From: Aquimonas sp.
GTDB lineage: Bacteria > Pseudomonadota > Gammaproteobacteria > Xanthomonadales > Xanthomonadaceae
Reading direction: 5' to 3'
NCBI GenBank assembly: GCA_022241605.1
Contig: JAKOMQ010000003.1
Location: forward strand, 100,412-164,411
Length of the DNA: 64,000 nucleotides
In this document: piece after piece, positions 52,713 to 63,400 of the stretch
How positions within the stretch are numbered: position 1 is the stretch's first letter
How the letters are laid out: every line of letters starts with the position of its first letter
The notes under the pieces: model-generated
The model's input: only the letters and a program-made list of their open reading frames with translations
What the model was told of the DNA's origin: nothing
The model's database searches: none
Position numbers and translations under genes: made by a program

Positions 52713-53444
52713 TCAGGCCGCCGCCAGCGCGTCGCGCTGGGCGCCGATCAGGCCCTGGATGCCGGCGGCTGCCAGGTCCAGCAGGGCATCGAGCTCCTGG
52801 CGGCGGAAGGCATGGCCCTCGGCGGTGCCCTGCACCTCGATGAATCCGCCGCCGTCGTTCATCACCACGTTCATGTCGGTGTCGCAGTCGCTGTCCTCGG
52901 CGTAGTCGAGGTCAAGCACGGGTGCGCCACGGTAGACGCCGACCGAGACAGCGGCGATGGCGCCGTGGATCGGGCTGCGGGTGATGTCGCCGCGCTTTTC
53001 CAGGCGTCGGCAGGCCATGGCCAACGCCACGTAGGCGCCGGTGATGGCGGCGCAGCGGGTGCCGCCGTCGGCCTGGATCACGTCGCAGTCGAGGGTGATG
53101 GTGCGCTCGCCCAGTGCGGCGCGGTCCACGCAGGCGCGCAGGCTGCGCCCGATCAGGCGCTGGATCTCATGCGTGCGGCCGCCGACCTTGCCGGTCTGCG
53201 ACTCGCGCTGGGTGCGCTCCTTGGTGGCGCGCGGCAGCATCGAATACTCGGCGGTGACCCAGCCCTCGCCTTTGCCGCGCAGGAAGCCGGGCACGCGGTT
53301 CTCTACCGTGGCGTTGCAGAGCACGCGGGTGTGCCCGAGGCTGATCAGCACCGAGCCCTCCGCGTGCCGGGTGAAGCCGGTTTCGAGGCGCAGTTCGCGC
53401 AGGGCATCGAAACGACGGCCGGAGGGCCGGGAGACATCGGACAT
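52713..53444 (-). CDS. rph: Ribonuclease PH
   Basis: The product is 243 residues. Hallmarks are R-P-S-G-R, the active-site segment [26 protein letters not shown] and [12 protein letters not shown]. It is a phosphorolytic 3'-5' exoribonuclease that trims tRNA 3' ends. It is divergent from yicC with a 118-base gap that should hold both promoters. Confidence 0.96.
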   Translation of the reverse strand: MSDVSRPSGRRFDALRELRLETGFTRHAEGSVLISLGHTRVLCNATVENRVPGFLRGKGEGWVTAEYSMLPRATKERTQRESQTGKVGGRTHEIQRLIGRSLRACVDRAALGERTITLDCDVIQADGGTRCAAITGAYVALAMACRRLEKRGDITRSPIHGAIAAVSVGVYRGAPVLDLDYAEDSDCDTDMNVVMNDGGGFIEVQGTAEGHAFRRQELDALLDLAAAGIQGLIGAQRDALAAA

Positions 53445-53562
53445 GGAGGCAGCTTCTGGCGGGGGGCCGCGCAGTTTACCATCGCCCCCCTCGCGCCCCG
53501 GCCCGGCCCTGCGGCATCAATGCCGCAGCCGAGGCCACCGCGCCCGCCCCAGGGAACACCGC

Positions 53563-54444
53563 ATGAGCGTCCGCAGCACCGCCGCCATCCGCAGCATGAC
53601 CGCCTACGCCTCGGCCGAACGCAACTCGCCTTTCGGCACCTTGTCCTGCGAGATCCGGGCGGTCAATCACCGCTTCCTTGAGCCCGGTTTCCGCCTGTCG
53701 GAGGATCTGCGCGGGCTGGAGCCGGCCCTGCGTGAGCGCCTCACCCAGCGACTGTCGCGCGGCAAGGTGGATGTCGGGTTCCGGCTGCGCGCGGCGGCTT
53801 CGGCCGAGGCCTTGAAGCTCAACCCGCAGGTATTGGACCAGCTCGGACAGCTGGCGCTTGACATGTCCGGCCGCTTTCCCGGCTTCAAGGTGGAGTTCAC
53901 CGAGCTGCTGCGTTGGCCGGGCCTGGTGGAGCAGGCCGAGGTCGACGTTGAGGCGCTGCACGCCGAATGCATGGACCTGGTGGACGTGGTGCTGGGCGAT
54001 TTCATCGCCGCCCGCGAGCGCGAGGGCGCGGCGCTGGCGGCGGCCATGGGCGAGCGCCTCGACGGCATCGAGCGCATCCTGGCCGAGGTCAGGACCGCGC
54101 TGCCGGAGATCCGCGCCGGCCTGCGCGCGCGGCTGGATGCGCGCATCGCCGATCTCAAGCAGCCGCTGGAGCCCGGCCGGCTGGAGCAGGAGCTGGTCCT
54201 GCAGCTGCAGAAGATCGACGTCGACGAGGAGCTCGACCGGCTCGCCGCCCATGTCGCCGAGATGCGGCGTACCCTTGGCAGCCGCGAGGCGGTGGGGCGG
54301 CGGCTGGATTTCCTGCTGCAGGAGTTCAACCGCGAGGCCAATACGCTGGGCTCGAAGTCGGTGGACGCGCGCTCCAGCGCGGCGGCTGTCGAGCTCAAGG
54401 TGCTGATCGAGCAGTTGCGCGAACAGGTGCAGAACATCGAATGA
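53563..54444 (+). CDS. yicC: YicC-family endoribonuclease
   Basis: The product is 293 residues from the ATG at 53563 (AGGGAA upstream); a second ATG at 53596 would give the more usual start S-M-T-A-Y. Family blocks are R-A-V-N-H-R-F-L, R-G-K-V-D-V and the C-terminal E-F-N-R-E-A-N-T-L-G-S-K. E. coli YicC is an endoribonuclease linked to small-RNA turnover. The stop overlaps gmk (ATGA). Confidence 0.92.
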   Translation: MSVRSTAAIRSMTAYASAERNSPFGTLSCEIRAVNHRFLEPGFRLSEDLRGLEPALRERLTQRLSRGKVDVGFRLRAAASAEALKLNPQVLDQLGQLALDMSGRFPGFKVEFTELLRWPGLVEQAEVDVEALHAECMDLVDVVLGDFIAAREREGAALAAAMGERLDGIERILAEVRTALPEIRAGLRARLDARIADLKQPLEPGRLEQELVLQLQKIDVDEELDRLAAHVAEMRRTLGSREAVGRRLDFLLQEFNREANTLGSKSVDARSSAAAVELKVLIEQLREQVQNIE

Positions 54445-55052
54445 GCGGATCGCTTTTCATCGTCGCCGCGCCCTCGGGCGCAGGCAAATCCAGCCTGGTC
54501 AACGCCCTGCTGGCGCGGGAGCCCTCGATCCAGCTGTCGATCTCCTACACCTCGCGGCCGCCGCGTCCGGGCGAGTCGGAGGGTTCGCACTACCACTTCG
54601 TCAGCCGCGAACAGTTCGAGGCGATGGTGGCGCGCGGCGAGTTCTTCGAGCACGCGCTGGTCCACGGCGACTGGAAGGGCACCGCCCGTCACACCGTGGA
54701 GGCCCCGCTGAAAGCAGGCCATGACGTGCTGCTGGAGATCGACTACCAGGGCGCCCGTCAGGTCCGTGCGCTGGTGCCCGAGTGCGTCAGCGTGTTCATC
54801 CTGCCGCCCTCGCGCGAGGAGCTGGAGCGCCGCCTGCGCGGCCGCGCCCAGGACAGCGAGGAAGCCATCGTCAAGCGCCTCGCCAACTCCCGCGAAGAGA
54901 TTGCCCACCTGGAGGACTTCGACTACCTGCTGGTCAACGACAGCTTCGAGCGCGCGCTCGACGACCTCTGCGCCATTGTCCGCGGGCACCGGCTGCGCCG
55001 TACCGAGCAGATGCGGCGCCAGGCCGGGCTGATCGAGGGTTTGCTTGCCTGA
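54441..55052 (+). CDS. gmk: Guanylate kinase
   Basis: The product is 203 residues from the ATG at 54441, which overlaps the yicC stop. The P-loop is A-P-S-G-A-G-K-S-S and GMP-binding residues lie in Y-T-S-R-P-P-R-P-G-E. L-L-E-I-D-Y-Q-G-A-R-Q is also conserved. It makes GDP from GMP and ATP. It is followed by rpoZ and spoT, linking nucleotide supply to (p)ppGpp metabolism. Confidence 0.96.
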   Translation: MSGSLFIVAAPSGAGKSSLVNALLAREPSIQLSISYTSRPPRPGESEGSHYHFVSREQFEAMVARGEFFEHALVHGDWKGTARHTVEAPLKAGHDVLLEIDYQGARQVRALVPECVSVFILPPSREELERRLRGRAQDSEEAIVKRLANSREEIAHLEDFDYLLVNDSFERALDDLCAIVRGHRLRRTEQMRRQAGLIEGLLA

Positions 55053-55106
55053 CCGGCCCGCGGCCGGCTATCCTTCCGCTCTTGTTCGCCGTTTCCGGAG
55101 CCACCC

Positions 55107-55406
55107 ATGGCCCGTATCACCGTTGAAGATTGCCTGGCCGTTGTCGACAACCGCTTCGAGCTGGTGGTGATGGCCTCGCGCCGCGCCCGTCAGCTGGCCA
55201 ATGGCGCCGACAACCAGCTCGGCCTGATCGATCCCGAAGACAAGCCGACCGTGCTGGCCCTGCGCGAGATCGCAGCGCGCCGCATCGACATCGCCACCAT
55301 CGAGGCGGTGGAGAAGGCCGAGCGCGAGCGCGCCGAGCGCGAGGCGCTGGCCTGGGCCGCCGCCGAAGTGGACGACGACCTCTCCAAGGGCGGCGACGAC
55401 CTCTAA
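55107..55406 (+). CDS. rpoZ: RNA polymerase omega subunit
   Basis: The product is 99 residues. [26 protein letters not shown] and the N-K-P-T-V-like [14 protein letters not shown] block are typical of omega. It stabilises RNA polymerase and forms part of the ppGpp site, fitting its place before spoT. Confidence 0.96.
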   Translation: MARITVEDCLAVVDNRFELVVMASRRARQLANGADNQLGLIDPEDKPTVLALREIAARRIDIATIEAVEKAERERAEREALAWAAAEVDDDLSKGGDDL

Positions 55407-55432
55407 GCTGCGCCTCAAGCGCAGCGCTGCAT

Positions 55433-55457
55433 CGACGGCCCCCACGCGGGGCCGTCG
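55433..55457. terminator. Hairpin after rpoZ, possible attenuator or terminator
   Basis: A perfect 10-base stem (CGACGGCCCC / GGGGCCGTCG) with a 5-base loop starts 27 bases after the rpoZ stop. No T-tract follows, so intrinsic termination would be weak. It lies in the 197-base gap between rpoZ and spoT. Confidence 0.5.
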
Positions 55458-55603
55458 GCATGTCTGGCGGCCGCGTCTTCCGTCCTGCGCGGGCCGGATC
55501 GCGCTCGTCAGGGGGCGATCGTGAACGGCGCTTGTGAACGATTCGCGCAAGCGCCCCTGCGCCACCGCTTGCCGCCGCCATGGGCCCTGTTTAGGCTCGC
55601 GCT

Positions 55604-57790
55604 ATGCCCCCAGCCGTGACCGCCAGCGCCGACGCGCCCTTTGACCCGTGCCCGGAGGCCATCGAGGCCCTCCTGGCCAAGCTGCGCCCCTACCTGCCCG
55701 GCGAGCATATTCCGCTGGTGCAGCGCGCCTATCACGTCGGCGCCGTGGCCCACGACGGCCAGATCCGCAAGAGCGGTGAGCCCTACATCACCCACCCGCT
55801 GGCGGTGGCCGGGATCCTGGCCGAGCTGGGCATGGACGCCGAGACGCTGTGCGCGGCGATCCTGCACGATTCGCTGGAAGACACGCAGCTCGCGCGCGAG
55901 GCGATCTCTGGCGAGTTCGGTGAGGCGGTGGCCGAACTGGTCGATGGCGTTACCAAGCTCGACAAGCTGAGCTTCCGCGATCGCAACGAGGCGATGGCGG
56001 AGAGCTTCCGCAAGATGCTGCTGGCGATGGCGCGCGACCTGCGCGTGATCCTGATCAAGCTGGCCGACCGCCTGCACAACATGCGCACGATCGGCTCGAT
56101 GTCATCGGAAGCGCGCTGCCGCATCGCCCGCGAGACGCTGGACATCTACGCCCCCATCGCCCAGCGCCTGGGCATGAATCGAATCAAGGCCGAGCTGCAG
56201 GACCTGGGCTTCCGCGCCATGCACCCTTGGCGGCATGCGGTGATCGCGCGGCGCATCGCGCAGCAGCCGGTGATGCGCCGCGAGGCGATGGCCAGCATCG
56301 AGGCGGCGCTGTCGCAGAAGCTCAAGCAGGAGGGCCTGCAGCATCGCCTCGTCAGCCGCGTCAAGACGCCGTACAGCGTCTACAACAAGATGCGCAACGA
56401 GTACAAACCGCGCGCCGGCGAGGTGCGGGCCAAGCGCTTCGAGCGGGTCATGGACGTGTTCGGATTCCGCGTGGTGATGCCGCAGACCATGCAGTGCTAC
56501 CACGCGCTCGGTGCCGTGCATGCGCTCTACAAGCCGGTCGACGCGCGCTTCCGCGACTTCATCGCCATCCCCAAAGCCAACGGCTACCAGAGCCTGCACA
56601 CCGTGTTGTTCAGCCCCTACGGCTCGCACGTGGAGGTGCAGATCCGCACCGAGGACATGGACGCGCTGGCCGAGCGCGGCATTGCCGCCCACTGGCTCTA
56701 CAAGACCGGCGGCCAGCAGGGCAACAACAACGCCCAGAACCGCGCCCGCGCGTGGCTGGCCGACCTGCTGGAGAGCCAGCAGGATGCCGGCAGCTCGCTG
56801 GAATTCCTGGAGAACGTCAAGGTCGACCTGTTCCCGGACGAGGTCTACATCTTCTCGCCCAAGGGCAGCATCTTCTCGCTGCCGCGCGGCGCCACCGTGC
56901 TCGACTTCGCCTATGCCGTGCATACCGACGTCGGCAACCGCGCGGTGGCCTCGCGCATCGACAAGAAGCTCGCTCCGCTGCGTACGCGGCTGAGCAGCGG
57001 CCAGACGGTGGAGGTGATCACCGCGCCCTCGGCCGTGCCCAACCCGCAGTGGCTGGAGTTCGTGGTGTCCTCGCGCGCCCGCACCGCCATCCGCCACCAC
57101 CTGAAGCGCCTGCAGCACGAGGATGCCGTCGAGCTGGGCCACCGCATGCTGGAGGCCGCACTGGACGCACTGGAAGCCTCGCTGGAGCGGGTGCCGCCGG
57201 CGGTGCTGGACCAGTACCTCGCCGACAGCCGACTGCGTCGCCTGGAGGACCTGCTGGCCGACATCGCACTGGGCAACCGCATGCCACAGCAGGTGGCGCA
57301 GGCGCTCACCGAGGGCCGTCGACCCGGCGAGCGGCGGGTGGTGCCGCGCGCGGAGAAGATCCACATCAGCGGCACCGGCCACGGCGCGCTTAGCTTCGCC
57401 GCCTGCTGCCGCCCCCTGCCCGGCGACGAGATCATGGGCTACCTGTCTTCCGGCAAGGGCGTGGTGGTGCATCGCGTCGAGTGCCCCAACCTGCCCGAGC
57501 TGCAGAAGAATCCGGAGCGCTGGGTGCCGGTCGACTGGGACCGCGAGGTGGTGGGCGATTTCCGCGCCGGTCTGCGCGTGGACGTGCTGAACAAGCCCGG
57601 CGTGCTCGCCCAGGTCGCCGCCGCCATCGCCGAGGCCGAATCCAACATCGACAACGTCGAATACAAGGAGCGCGACCTGCGCATGGCGGTGATGCACTTC
57701 GGCATCGAGGTCAAGCACCGCAAGCACCTTGCCGACGTCATGCGCCGCGTGCGCAAGCTGGATGTCGTGCTCGGCGTCCAGCGTCTGTAG
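55604..57790 (+). CDS. spoT: Bifunctional (p)ppGpp synthetase/hydrolase SpoT
   Basis: The product is 728 residues. The HD hydrolase domain is intact (Y-I-T-H-P-L-A-V-A and L-H-D-S-L-E-D-T), which separates it from RelA. The synthetase domain has R-V-K-T-P-Y-S-V-Y-N-K-M and the N-G-Y-Q-S-L-H-T loop. TGS (V-Y-I-F-S-P-K-G) and a C-terminal ACT domain (L-N-K-P-G-V-L-A-Q-V) follow. The order gmk-rpoZ-spoT-(ridA)-recG resembles that of E. coli. It tunes (p)ppGpp in response to starvation. Confidence 0.96.
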   Translation: MPPAVTASADAPFDPCPEAIEALLAKLRPYLPGEHIPLVQRAYHVGAVAHDGQIRKSGEPYITHPLAVAGILAELGMDAETLCAAILHDSLEDTQLAREAISGEFGEAVAELVDGVTKLDKLSFRDRNEAMAESFRKMLLAMARDLRVILIKLADRLHNMRTIGSMSSEARCRIARETLDIYAPIAQRLGMNRIKAELQDLGFRAMHPWRHAVIARRIAQQPVMRREAMASIEAALSQKLKQEGLQHRLVSRVKTPYSVYNKMRNEYKPRAGEVRAKRFERVMDVFGFRVVMPQTMQCYHALGAVHALYKPVDARFRDFIAIPKANGYQSLHTVLFSPYGSHVEVQIRTEDMDALAERGIAAHWLYKTGGQQGNNNAQNRARAWLADLLESQQDAGSSLEFLENVKVDLFPDEVYIFSPKGSIFSLPRGATVLDFAYAVHTDVGNRAVASRIDKKLAPLRTRLSSGQTVEVITAPSAVPNPQWLEFVVSSRARTAIRHHLKRLQHEDAVELGHRMLEAALDALEASLERVPPAVLDQYLADSRLRRLEDLLADIALGNRMPQQVAQALTEGRRPGERRVVPRAEKIHISGTGHGALSFAACCRPLPGDEIMGYLSSGKGVVVHRVECPNLPELQKNPERWVPVDWDREVVGDFRAGLRVDVLNKPGVLAQVAAAIAEAESNIDNVEYKERDLRMAVMHFGIEVKHRKHLADVMRRVRKLDVVLGVQRL

Positions 57791-57849
57791 CGCCTCCGGC
57801 GCAGCCACACTCAATCCCGCATCTGAATCCCGCGACGCAAGGAGTCCGC

Positions 57850-58233
57850 ATGCCCCGCAACGCCATCCACTCCGACAACGCCCCCGCCGCCATCGGCCCG
57901 TATTCGCAGGCGGTGCGCTGCGGCAACCTGGTCTTCCTGTCGGGCCAGATCCCGCTCTCGGCCAACACCGGCGAGCTGGTGCTGGGTGACATCGCGTTCC
58001 AGACCCGGCGCGTGTTCGAAAACCTCAAGGCCGTCTGCGAGGCTGCTGGCGGCTCGCTGGCCCAGGTCGCGCGGGTCGGCATCTATCTCACCGATCTCGG
58101 CCACTTCGCCACCGTCAATGCGGTGATGGCCGAATACTTCGAGGCCCCGTATCCGGCCCGCTCCACCATCGGCGTCTCGGCCCTGCCGCGCGGCGCCGCG
58201 GTCGAGGTGGACGCGGTGATGGTGCTGGACTGA
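57850..58233 (+). CDS. ridA: RidA-family reactive enamine/imine deaminase
   Basis: The product is 127 residues from the ATG at 57850, with AAGGAG as ribosome site. I-G-P-Y-S-Q-A-V and F-L-S-G-Q-I-P-L near the start, and P-A-R-S-T-I-G-V with the catalytic arginine, are RidA signatures. It hydrolyses reactive 2-aminoacrylate formed by PLP enzymes. It lies between spoT and recG on the same strand. Confidence 0.95.
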   Translation: MPRNAIHSDNAPAAIGPYSQAVRCGNLVFLSGQIPLSANTGELVLGDIAFQTRRVFENLKAVCEAAGGSLAQVARVGIYLTDLGHFATVNAVMAEYFEAPYPARSTIGVSALPRGAAVEVDAVMVLD

Positions 58234-58258
58234 CCGCCCGGGCCGCGGCGGTCACGCG

Positions 58259-60349
58259 ATGAACAGCGCCGCCGCGCACGCCGGCGAGTCCGGCCTGCGC
58301 AGCCTGCCCGGGGTCGGCCCGCAGGTGGCGCAGAAGCTCGCCGCCGCCGGCATCCAGCAGCTCCAGGACCTGTGGTTCTGGCTGCCACGCGGCTACGAGG
58401 ACCGGACCCGAATCGCCCCCATTGCCAGCCTCGCCCTCGGCGAGCGCGTGCAGGTGGAGGGCCGGGTCGAGGCGGTCGAGAAGGGCTTCCGCTTCCGCCC
58501 CCAGCTCAAGGTGGCGATCAGCGATGACAGTGGCGAGACCCTGGTTCTGCGCTTCTTCCACTTCCATGCCGGCCAGGTCGCCCAGCTCACGCCTGGCGCC
58601 TGGCTGCGCTGCTATGGCGAGGTGCGCCAGAGCGGGCTGGTGCTGGAGATGGTCCACCCCAGCTACCGGCGCATCGCGGAGTCCGAGCGCGGCGAGGTCG
58701 CCGGCCGGCTCGATCCGGTCTACCCCGCGGTGCAGGGCGTGGGGCCGGCGCGGCTGGCCCAGCTCGCGCAGGCCGCCCTGGAGGCGCTGCCGCCCTCCGA
58801 GGAGTTCGAGCTGCTGCCGGCCGGCCTGCGCGCCGAGCTCAAGCTGCCCGACCTGCGCCAGGCCCTGCGCTTCGTGCACGCGCCGCCGCCGGGCACCGAT
58901 CTGGCCGCGCTCACCGAAGGCCGGCATCCGGCACGGCGCAGGCTGGCGCTGGAGGAGCTGCTGGCTCATCACTTGAGCCTGCGCCGCCAGCGTGTCGATC
59001 TGCGCCGGCAGGGCGCACCGCCGCTCAAGGCTCGCGGTGAACTGTCGCGCGCCCTGCGCGAGCGGCTGCCGTTCGCGCTCACCGACGCCCAGCAGCGCGT
59101 GCTGGGCGAGGTGCTGGTCGACCTGCGCGCAGCCGAGCCGATGCTGCGCCTGGTGCAGGGCGATGTCGGCTCCGGCAAGACCGTGGTCGCCGCGCTGGCC
59201 GCCCTGCACGCGGTCGAGGCCGGCGCCCAGGTCGCGCTGATGGCGCCCACCGAGCTGCTGGCCGAACAGCACTTCAACAACTTCCGCGCCTGGCTGGAGC
59301 CGCTGCAGATCGAGGTGGTCTGGCTGGCCGGCAAGGTCAAGGGCCGCGCCCGCGCCGCCGCGCTCTCGCGCATCGCCGCGGGCGCCGGCGTAGTGGTCGG
59401 CACCCATGCGCTGATGCAGGAGGGCGTGGAGTTCGCCCGGCTGGGTCTGGCCATCATCGACGAGCAGCACCGTTTCGGCGTGCACCAGCGCCTCGCCCTG
59501 CGCGACAAGGGCGCGCGCGGCAGCCTGGTGCCGCATCAGCTGGTGATGACCGCCACCCCGATCCCGCGCACCCTGGCGATGACCGCCTATGCCGACCTCG
59601 ATGTCTCGGTGATCGACGCTCTGCCGCCCGGCCGCACGCCGGTGCAGACCGTGGCCATCAGCACCGAGCGCCGGCCGGAGATCGTCGAGCGTATCCGCGC
59701 CGCCTGCGCCGAAGGCCGCCAGGCCTATTGGGTCTGCACCCTGATCGAGGACAGCGACGAGGTCCAGGCCCAGGCCGCCCAGACCGCCTACGAGCAGCTG
59801 CTGGAGCACCTGCCCGAAGTGCGCGTCGGCCTCGTCCACGGCCGCATGAAGCCGGCCGAAAAGGCCGCGGTGATGCAGGCCTTCAAGGCCGGCGAGCTGC
59901 AGCTGCTGGTCGCCACCACCGTGATCGAGGTCGGCGTCGACGTGCCCAACGCCAGCCTGATGATCATCGAGAACGCCGAGCGCCTCGGCCTGGCCCAGCT
60001 GCACCAGCTGCGCGGCCGCGTCGGCCGCGGCGCCGCCCGCTCCAGCTGCGCCCTGGTCTACCAGCCGCCGCTGTCGCGGCTCGCCCGCGAACGCCTGGAC
60101 ACCCTGCGCCAGAGCAACGACGGCTTCCTGATCGCCGAGAAGGACCTGGAGCTGCGCGGCCCCGGCGAACTGCTGGGCACCCGCCAGACCGGCCTGGTCG
60201 GCTTCCGCATCGCCGACCTCGCCCGCGATGCCGACCTCCTGCCCACCGCCCAACGCATCGCCGACAGCCTGCTCGCCGACAGCCCCGACCGCGCCGACCG
60301 CGTCATCGCCCGCTGGATCGGCGCGGCGGCTCGGTATGCGGGGGCGTGA
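58259..60349 (+). CDS. recG: ATP-dependent DNA helicase RecG
   Basis: The product is 696 residues. The N-terminal wedge/OB domain is followed by Walker A G-D-V-G-S-G-K-T, the D-E-Q-H-R-F-G box, M-T-A-T-P-I-P-R-T-L and the C-terminal motifs Q-L-H-Q-L-R-G-R-V-G-R-G and G-E-L-L-G-T-R-Q-T-G. It remodels stalled replication forks and R-loops. It starts 25 bases after ridA. Confidence 0.96.
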   Translation: MNSAAAHAGESGLRSLPGVGPQVAQKLAAAGIQQLQDLWFWLPRGYEDRTRIAPIASLALGERVQVEGRVEAVEKGFRFRPQLKVAISDDSGETLVLRFFHFHAGQVAQLTPGAWLRCYGEVRQSGLVLEMVHPSYRRIAESERGEVAGRLDPVYPAVQGVGPARLAQLAQAALEALPPSEEFELLPAGLRAELKLPDLRQALRFVHAPPPGTDLAALTEGRHPARRRLALEELLAHHLSLRRQRVDLRRQGAPPLKARGELSRALRERLPFALTDAQQRVLGEVLVDLRAAEPMLRLVQGDVGSGKTVVAALAALHAVEAGAQVALMAPTELLAEQHFNNFRAWLEPLQIEVVWLAGKVKGRARAAALSRIAAGAGVVVGTHALMQEGVEFARLGLAIIDEQHRFGVHQRLALRDKGARGSLVPHQLVMTATPIPRTLAMTAYADLDVSVIDALPPGRTPVQTVAISTERRPEIVERIRAACAEGRQAYWVCTLIEDSDEVQAQAAQTAYEQLLEHLPEVRVGLVHGRMKPAEKAAVMQAFKAGELQLLVATTVIEVGVDVPNASLMIIENAERLGLAQLHQLRGRVGRGAARSSCALVYQPPLSRLARERLDTLRQSNDGFLIAEKDLELRGPGELLGTRQTGLVGFRIADLARDADLLPTAQRIADSLLADSPDRADRVIARWIGAAARYAGA

Positions 60350-60360
60350 GGGGGGCGCGG

Positions 60361-61155
60361 TTAAGGCACCCGCGCCACCGCCAGCACCCGCACCTCCACC
60401 GCCCCCGCACGCCGGCAGGCGCGGGTGGCTTCCAGCAGGGTGCTGCCGGTGGTGATGACGTCATCCAGCAGCAGCAGGCGCTTGCCGGCGACCTCGGCGG
60501 AGGCGGTGAAGGCGCCGCGCAGGTTGCGGCGGCGTTCCTTGGCTTCCAGCCCGGTCTGCGGGCGCGTGGCGCGGTTGCGCTGCAGCCAGTCCGGGCGCAG
60601 CGGCAGGCCCAGCGCCGGGGCCAGCGGGCGGGCCAGCTCCAAGGCCTGGTTGTAGCCGCGTTCGGCGAGGCGGCCGCGGTGCAGGGGCAGGGGCAGCAGT
60701 GCGTCCATGCCGGCGGCGAACTCGGGCAGGCGCGGGTCTTCCAGCATCAGTTCCGCCAGCAGGCGGGCGCAGCCCAGCGCGCCGTGGAACTTCAGCCGCG
60801 GCAGCCAGCGGTCCAGCGGGTCGGCGTAGACGAAGGTGGTCAGTGCGGCGCTGGAGGGCGGGGCGCGCTTGACACAGCGCCCGCAGGCCGGGGCGGGCTG
60901 CGGCAGGGGCAGGGCGCACAGCGGGCAGGCGCAGGTGTTGTGCGGCAGCAGGGCGCGGCAGTCGCCGCAGAGGTCCTGGCCGGCCGCGCCGGGGGCGCCG
61001 CAGTGCAGGCAGCGCGGCGGCAGCAGCAGGCGGCCCAAGGCCTGTACCGCGCGCTGCAGCGGGCCAGTGCCCAAGCCCTGCAAGTTGACAGGCCGGGGCA
61101 GGGTTTCCAGACTCCCGCTTCTTTGTCCGCCGCTGCTGCGGGGAGTGTCATCCAT
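60361..61155 (-). CDS. comF: ComF-family phosphoribosyltransferase-like protein
   Basis: The product is 264 residues from an ATG at 61155. Four CxxC pairs (C-L-H-C, C-G-D-C, C-P-L-C, C-G-R-C) form zinc ribbons near the N terminus, followed by [17 protein letters not shown] and the PRPP loop [13 protein letters not shown]. ComF proteins assist uptake of single-stranded DNA in competent bacteria. Its start codon overlaps that of bioB on the other strand (CATG), so a later start near the first CxxC is possible. Confidence 0.88.
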   Translation of the reverse strand: MDDTPRSSGGQRSGSLETLPRPVNLQGLGTGPLQRAVQALGRLLLPPRCLHCGAPGAAGQDLCGDCRALLPHNTCACPLCALPLPQPAPACGRCVKRAPPSSAALTTFVYADPLDRWLPRLKFHGALGCARLLAELMLEDPRLPEFAAGMDALLPLPLHRGRLAERGYNQALELARPLAPALGLPLRPDWLQRNRATRPQTGLEAKERRRNLRGAFTASAEVAGKRLLLLDDVITTGSTLLEATRACRRAGAVEVRVLAVARVP

Positions 61156-62161
61156 GGCTGTCCATCTCCGTCACGACTGGTCGCGCGAGGACGTGCTCGC
61201 GCTGTTCGCGCTGCCCTTCAACGATCTGCTGTTCCAGGCCGCCTGCGTGCACCGCGCGCATCACAACCCGCGGCAGGTGCAGGTGTCCACTCTACTGAGC
61301 ATCAAGACCGGCGGTTGTCCCGAGGACTGCAGCTACTGCCCGCAGGCCGCGCGCTATTCCACCGGGCTCAATGCGCACAAGCTGATGGACCTCGACGTGG
61401 TGCTGGACAAGGCCCGAGCGGCCAAGGCCGCCGGCGCTACCCGCTTCTGCATGGGCGCGGCCTGGCGCGCGCCCAAGGACCGCGATGTCGAGAAGGTCGC
61501 CGCCATGATCGAGGGCGTCAACGCGCTCGGACTTGAGACCTGCGCCACCCTCGGCATGCTCACGCCCGAGCAGGCCGAGCGCCTCAAGGGCGCCGGGCTG
61601 GCCTACTACAACCACAATCTGGACACCGCGCCGGAGTACTACGACAGCGTGATCCGCACGCGCGAGTACGAGGACCGGCTGGACACACTGGAGCAGGTGC
61701 GTCGGGTCGGCATGAAGACCTGCTGCGGCGGCATTGTCGGCATGGGCGAGACCCGCGAGCATCGCGCCGGCCTGCTGCAGACCCTGGCGACGCTGCCCAC
61801 CCATCCGGAGTCGGTGCCGATCAACCGGCTGGTACAGGTGCCGGGCACGCCGCTGCACGGCACCGAGCAGATCGATCCGCTGGAGTTCGTCCGCACGATC
61901 GCGGTGGCGCGCATCCTGATGCCGGGCTCGATGGTGCGGCTGTCGGCCGGCCGCGAGGACATGAGCGACGAGTTGCAGGCGCTGTGCTTCCTGGCCGGCG
62001 CCAACTCGATCTTCTACGGCGAAAAGCTGCTGACCACCGGCAACCCGGATACGGAAAAGGACCAGGCCCTGTTCGCGCGCCTCGGCCTTGAGCCGATGCC
62101 GGCGCCGGAGCCCGGCGAGCACGTACACGTCGACCTCGGTGCCGTCGAGTCGGCGGCCTAG
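61154..62161 (+). CDS. bioB: Biotin synthase
   Basis: The product is 335 residues from the ATG at 61154, with GGGGAG upstream. The radical-SAM cysteines are C55-x3-C59-x2-C62 in [27 protein letters not shown] and R-L-S-A-G-R complete the family pattern, with the second iron-sulfur site. It inserts sulfur into dethiobiotin. bioF follows after seven bases. Confidence 0.97.
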   Translation: MAVHLRHDWSREDVLALFALPFNDLLFQAACVHRAHHNPRQVQVSTLLSIKTGGCPEDCSYCPQAARYSTGLNAHKLMDLDVVLDKARAAKAAGATRFCMGAAWRAPKDRDVEKVAAMIEGVNALGLETCATLGMLTPEQAERLKGAGLAYYNHNLDTAPEYYDSVIRTREYEDRLDTLEQVRRVGMKTCCGGIVGMGETREHRAGLLQTLATLPTHPESVPINRLVQVPGTPLHGTEQIDPLEFVRTIAVARILMPGSMVRLSAGREDMSDELQALCFLAGANSIFYGEKLLTTGNPDTEKDQALFARLGLEPMPAPEPGEHVHVDLGAVESAA

Positions 62162-62168
62162 GGCCGCC

Positions 62169-63365
62169 ATGACGCGCCCCTCGCTGCTGACCGCACTGGC
62201 CGAAGCGCGCGGCGTGCGCGCCGCGCAGAAGCGCTCGCGCACTCGGCGCACGGTGGAGCGCGCCGAGGGCACGCGGGTCTGGATCGACGGCCGCGAGCTG
62301 CTCAACTTCAGCAGCAATGATTACCTGGGTCTGGCCCAGCATCTGACGCCGACTGCTGCCCTGCAGGAGTCCGCGGCCTGGCACGGCGTCGGCGCCACCG
62401 CCTCGCATCTGGTCTGCGGCCACCACGCCGAGCACGCCGCGCTGGAGGCCGAGCTGGCCGACTTCGTCGGCTATCCGCGGGCCCTGCTGTTCGGCTCCGG
62501 CTACCTTGCCAATCTGGCGGTGCTGCAGACCCTGCTGGGCCGCGGCGATGTCTGCGTGCAGGATCGGCTCAACCATGCCTGCCTGCTGGACGGCGCGCGG
62601 CTGGCCGGCTGCGAGCTCAAGCGCTATCCGCACGCCGACGCCGAGGCCGCCCTGCGCCAGCTGCGCAGCCGCCCCGAGGCCGCCGCGCTGCTGGCCACGG
62701 ACGGCGTATTCAGCATGGACGGCGACAGCGCGCCGCTGAGGGATCTGGCGCTCATCGCGCGCGCCGAGAACGCGCTGCTCTACGTCGATGACGCCCACGG
62801 CTTCGGCGTGATCGGACCGTCCGGGCGCGGCAGCGTGGCCGCCGCCGGGCTGGGCGCGAAGCAGGTGCCGCTGCTGATGCTGACTCTGGGCAAGGCGCTC
62901 GGTGCCTACGGCGCCGCGGTCTGCGGGCCGGCCGAGATCATCGACGCGCTGGCCGAGTCGGCGCGGCCGTACGTCTACACCACCGCCCTGCCGCCGGCCG
63001 TCGCCGCCGCCGCGCGCGCCAACCTGCGGCTGCTGCGCGAGGAGCCATGGCGGCGCTACCACCTGGCCGGCCTGATCGCCCGCTTCAGCCGCGGCGCGCG
63101 CCGCTTGCGACTGCCGGTGATCGAATCGAGCACGCCGATCCAGCCGCTGCTGCTCGGCGACGAGGCCCGCACCCTCGCTGCCGCGGCGGCGCTGGAGGCG
63201 CGCGGCCTGCTGGTCGGCGCGATCCGCCCGCCGACCGTGCCCGAAGGCCAGTCGCGCCTGCGCATCACTCTGTCCGCCGCGCATACCGAGGCCGATGTTG
63301 ATCGCCTGCTGGAAGCGCTGGCCGAGCTGGCACCGGCGCCGCAGGAGGCCTCGGTGCTGGCCTGA
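62169..63365 (+). CDS. bioF: 8-amino-7-oxononanoate synthase
   Basis: The product is 398 residues from the ATG at 62169. [25 protein letters not shown] and the PLP lysine in [10 protein letters not shown] are typical. It condenses pimeloyl-ACP with alanine, the first dedicated step of biotin ring assembly. It is in an operon with bioB; other bio genes are outside the window or elsewhere. Confidence 0.96.
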   Translation: MTRPSLLTALAEARGVRAAQKRSRTRRTVERAEGTRVWIDGRELLNFSSNDYLGLAQHLTPTAALQESAAWHGVGATASHLVCGHHAEHAALEAELADFVGYPRALLFGSGYLANLAVLQTLLGRGDVCVQDRLNHACLLDGARLAGCELKRYPHADAEAALRQLRSRPEAAALLATDGVFSMDGDSAPLRDLALIARAENALLYVDDAHGFGVIGPSGRGSVAAAGLGAKQVPLLMLTLGKALGAYGAAVCGPAEIIDALAESARPYVYTTALPPAVAAAARANLRLLREEPWRRYHLAGLIARFSRGARRLRLPVIESSTPIQPLLLGDEARTLAAAAALEARGLLVGAIRPPTVPEGQSRLRITLSAAHTEADVDRLLEALAELAPAPQEASVLA

Positions 63366-63400
63366 GGTGCGGGGGTGCCGGTGCGGCTTGAGCGACATCG

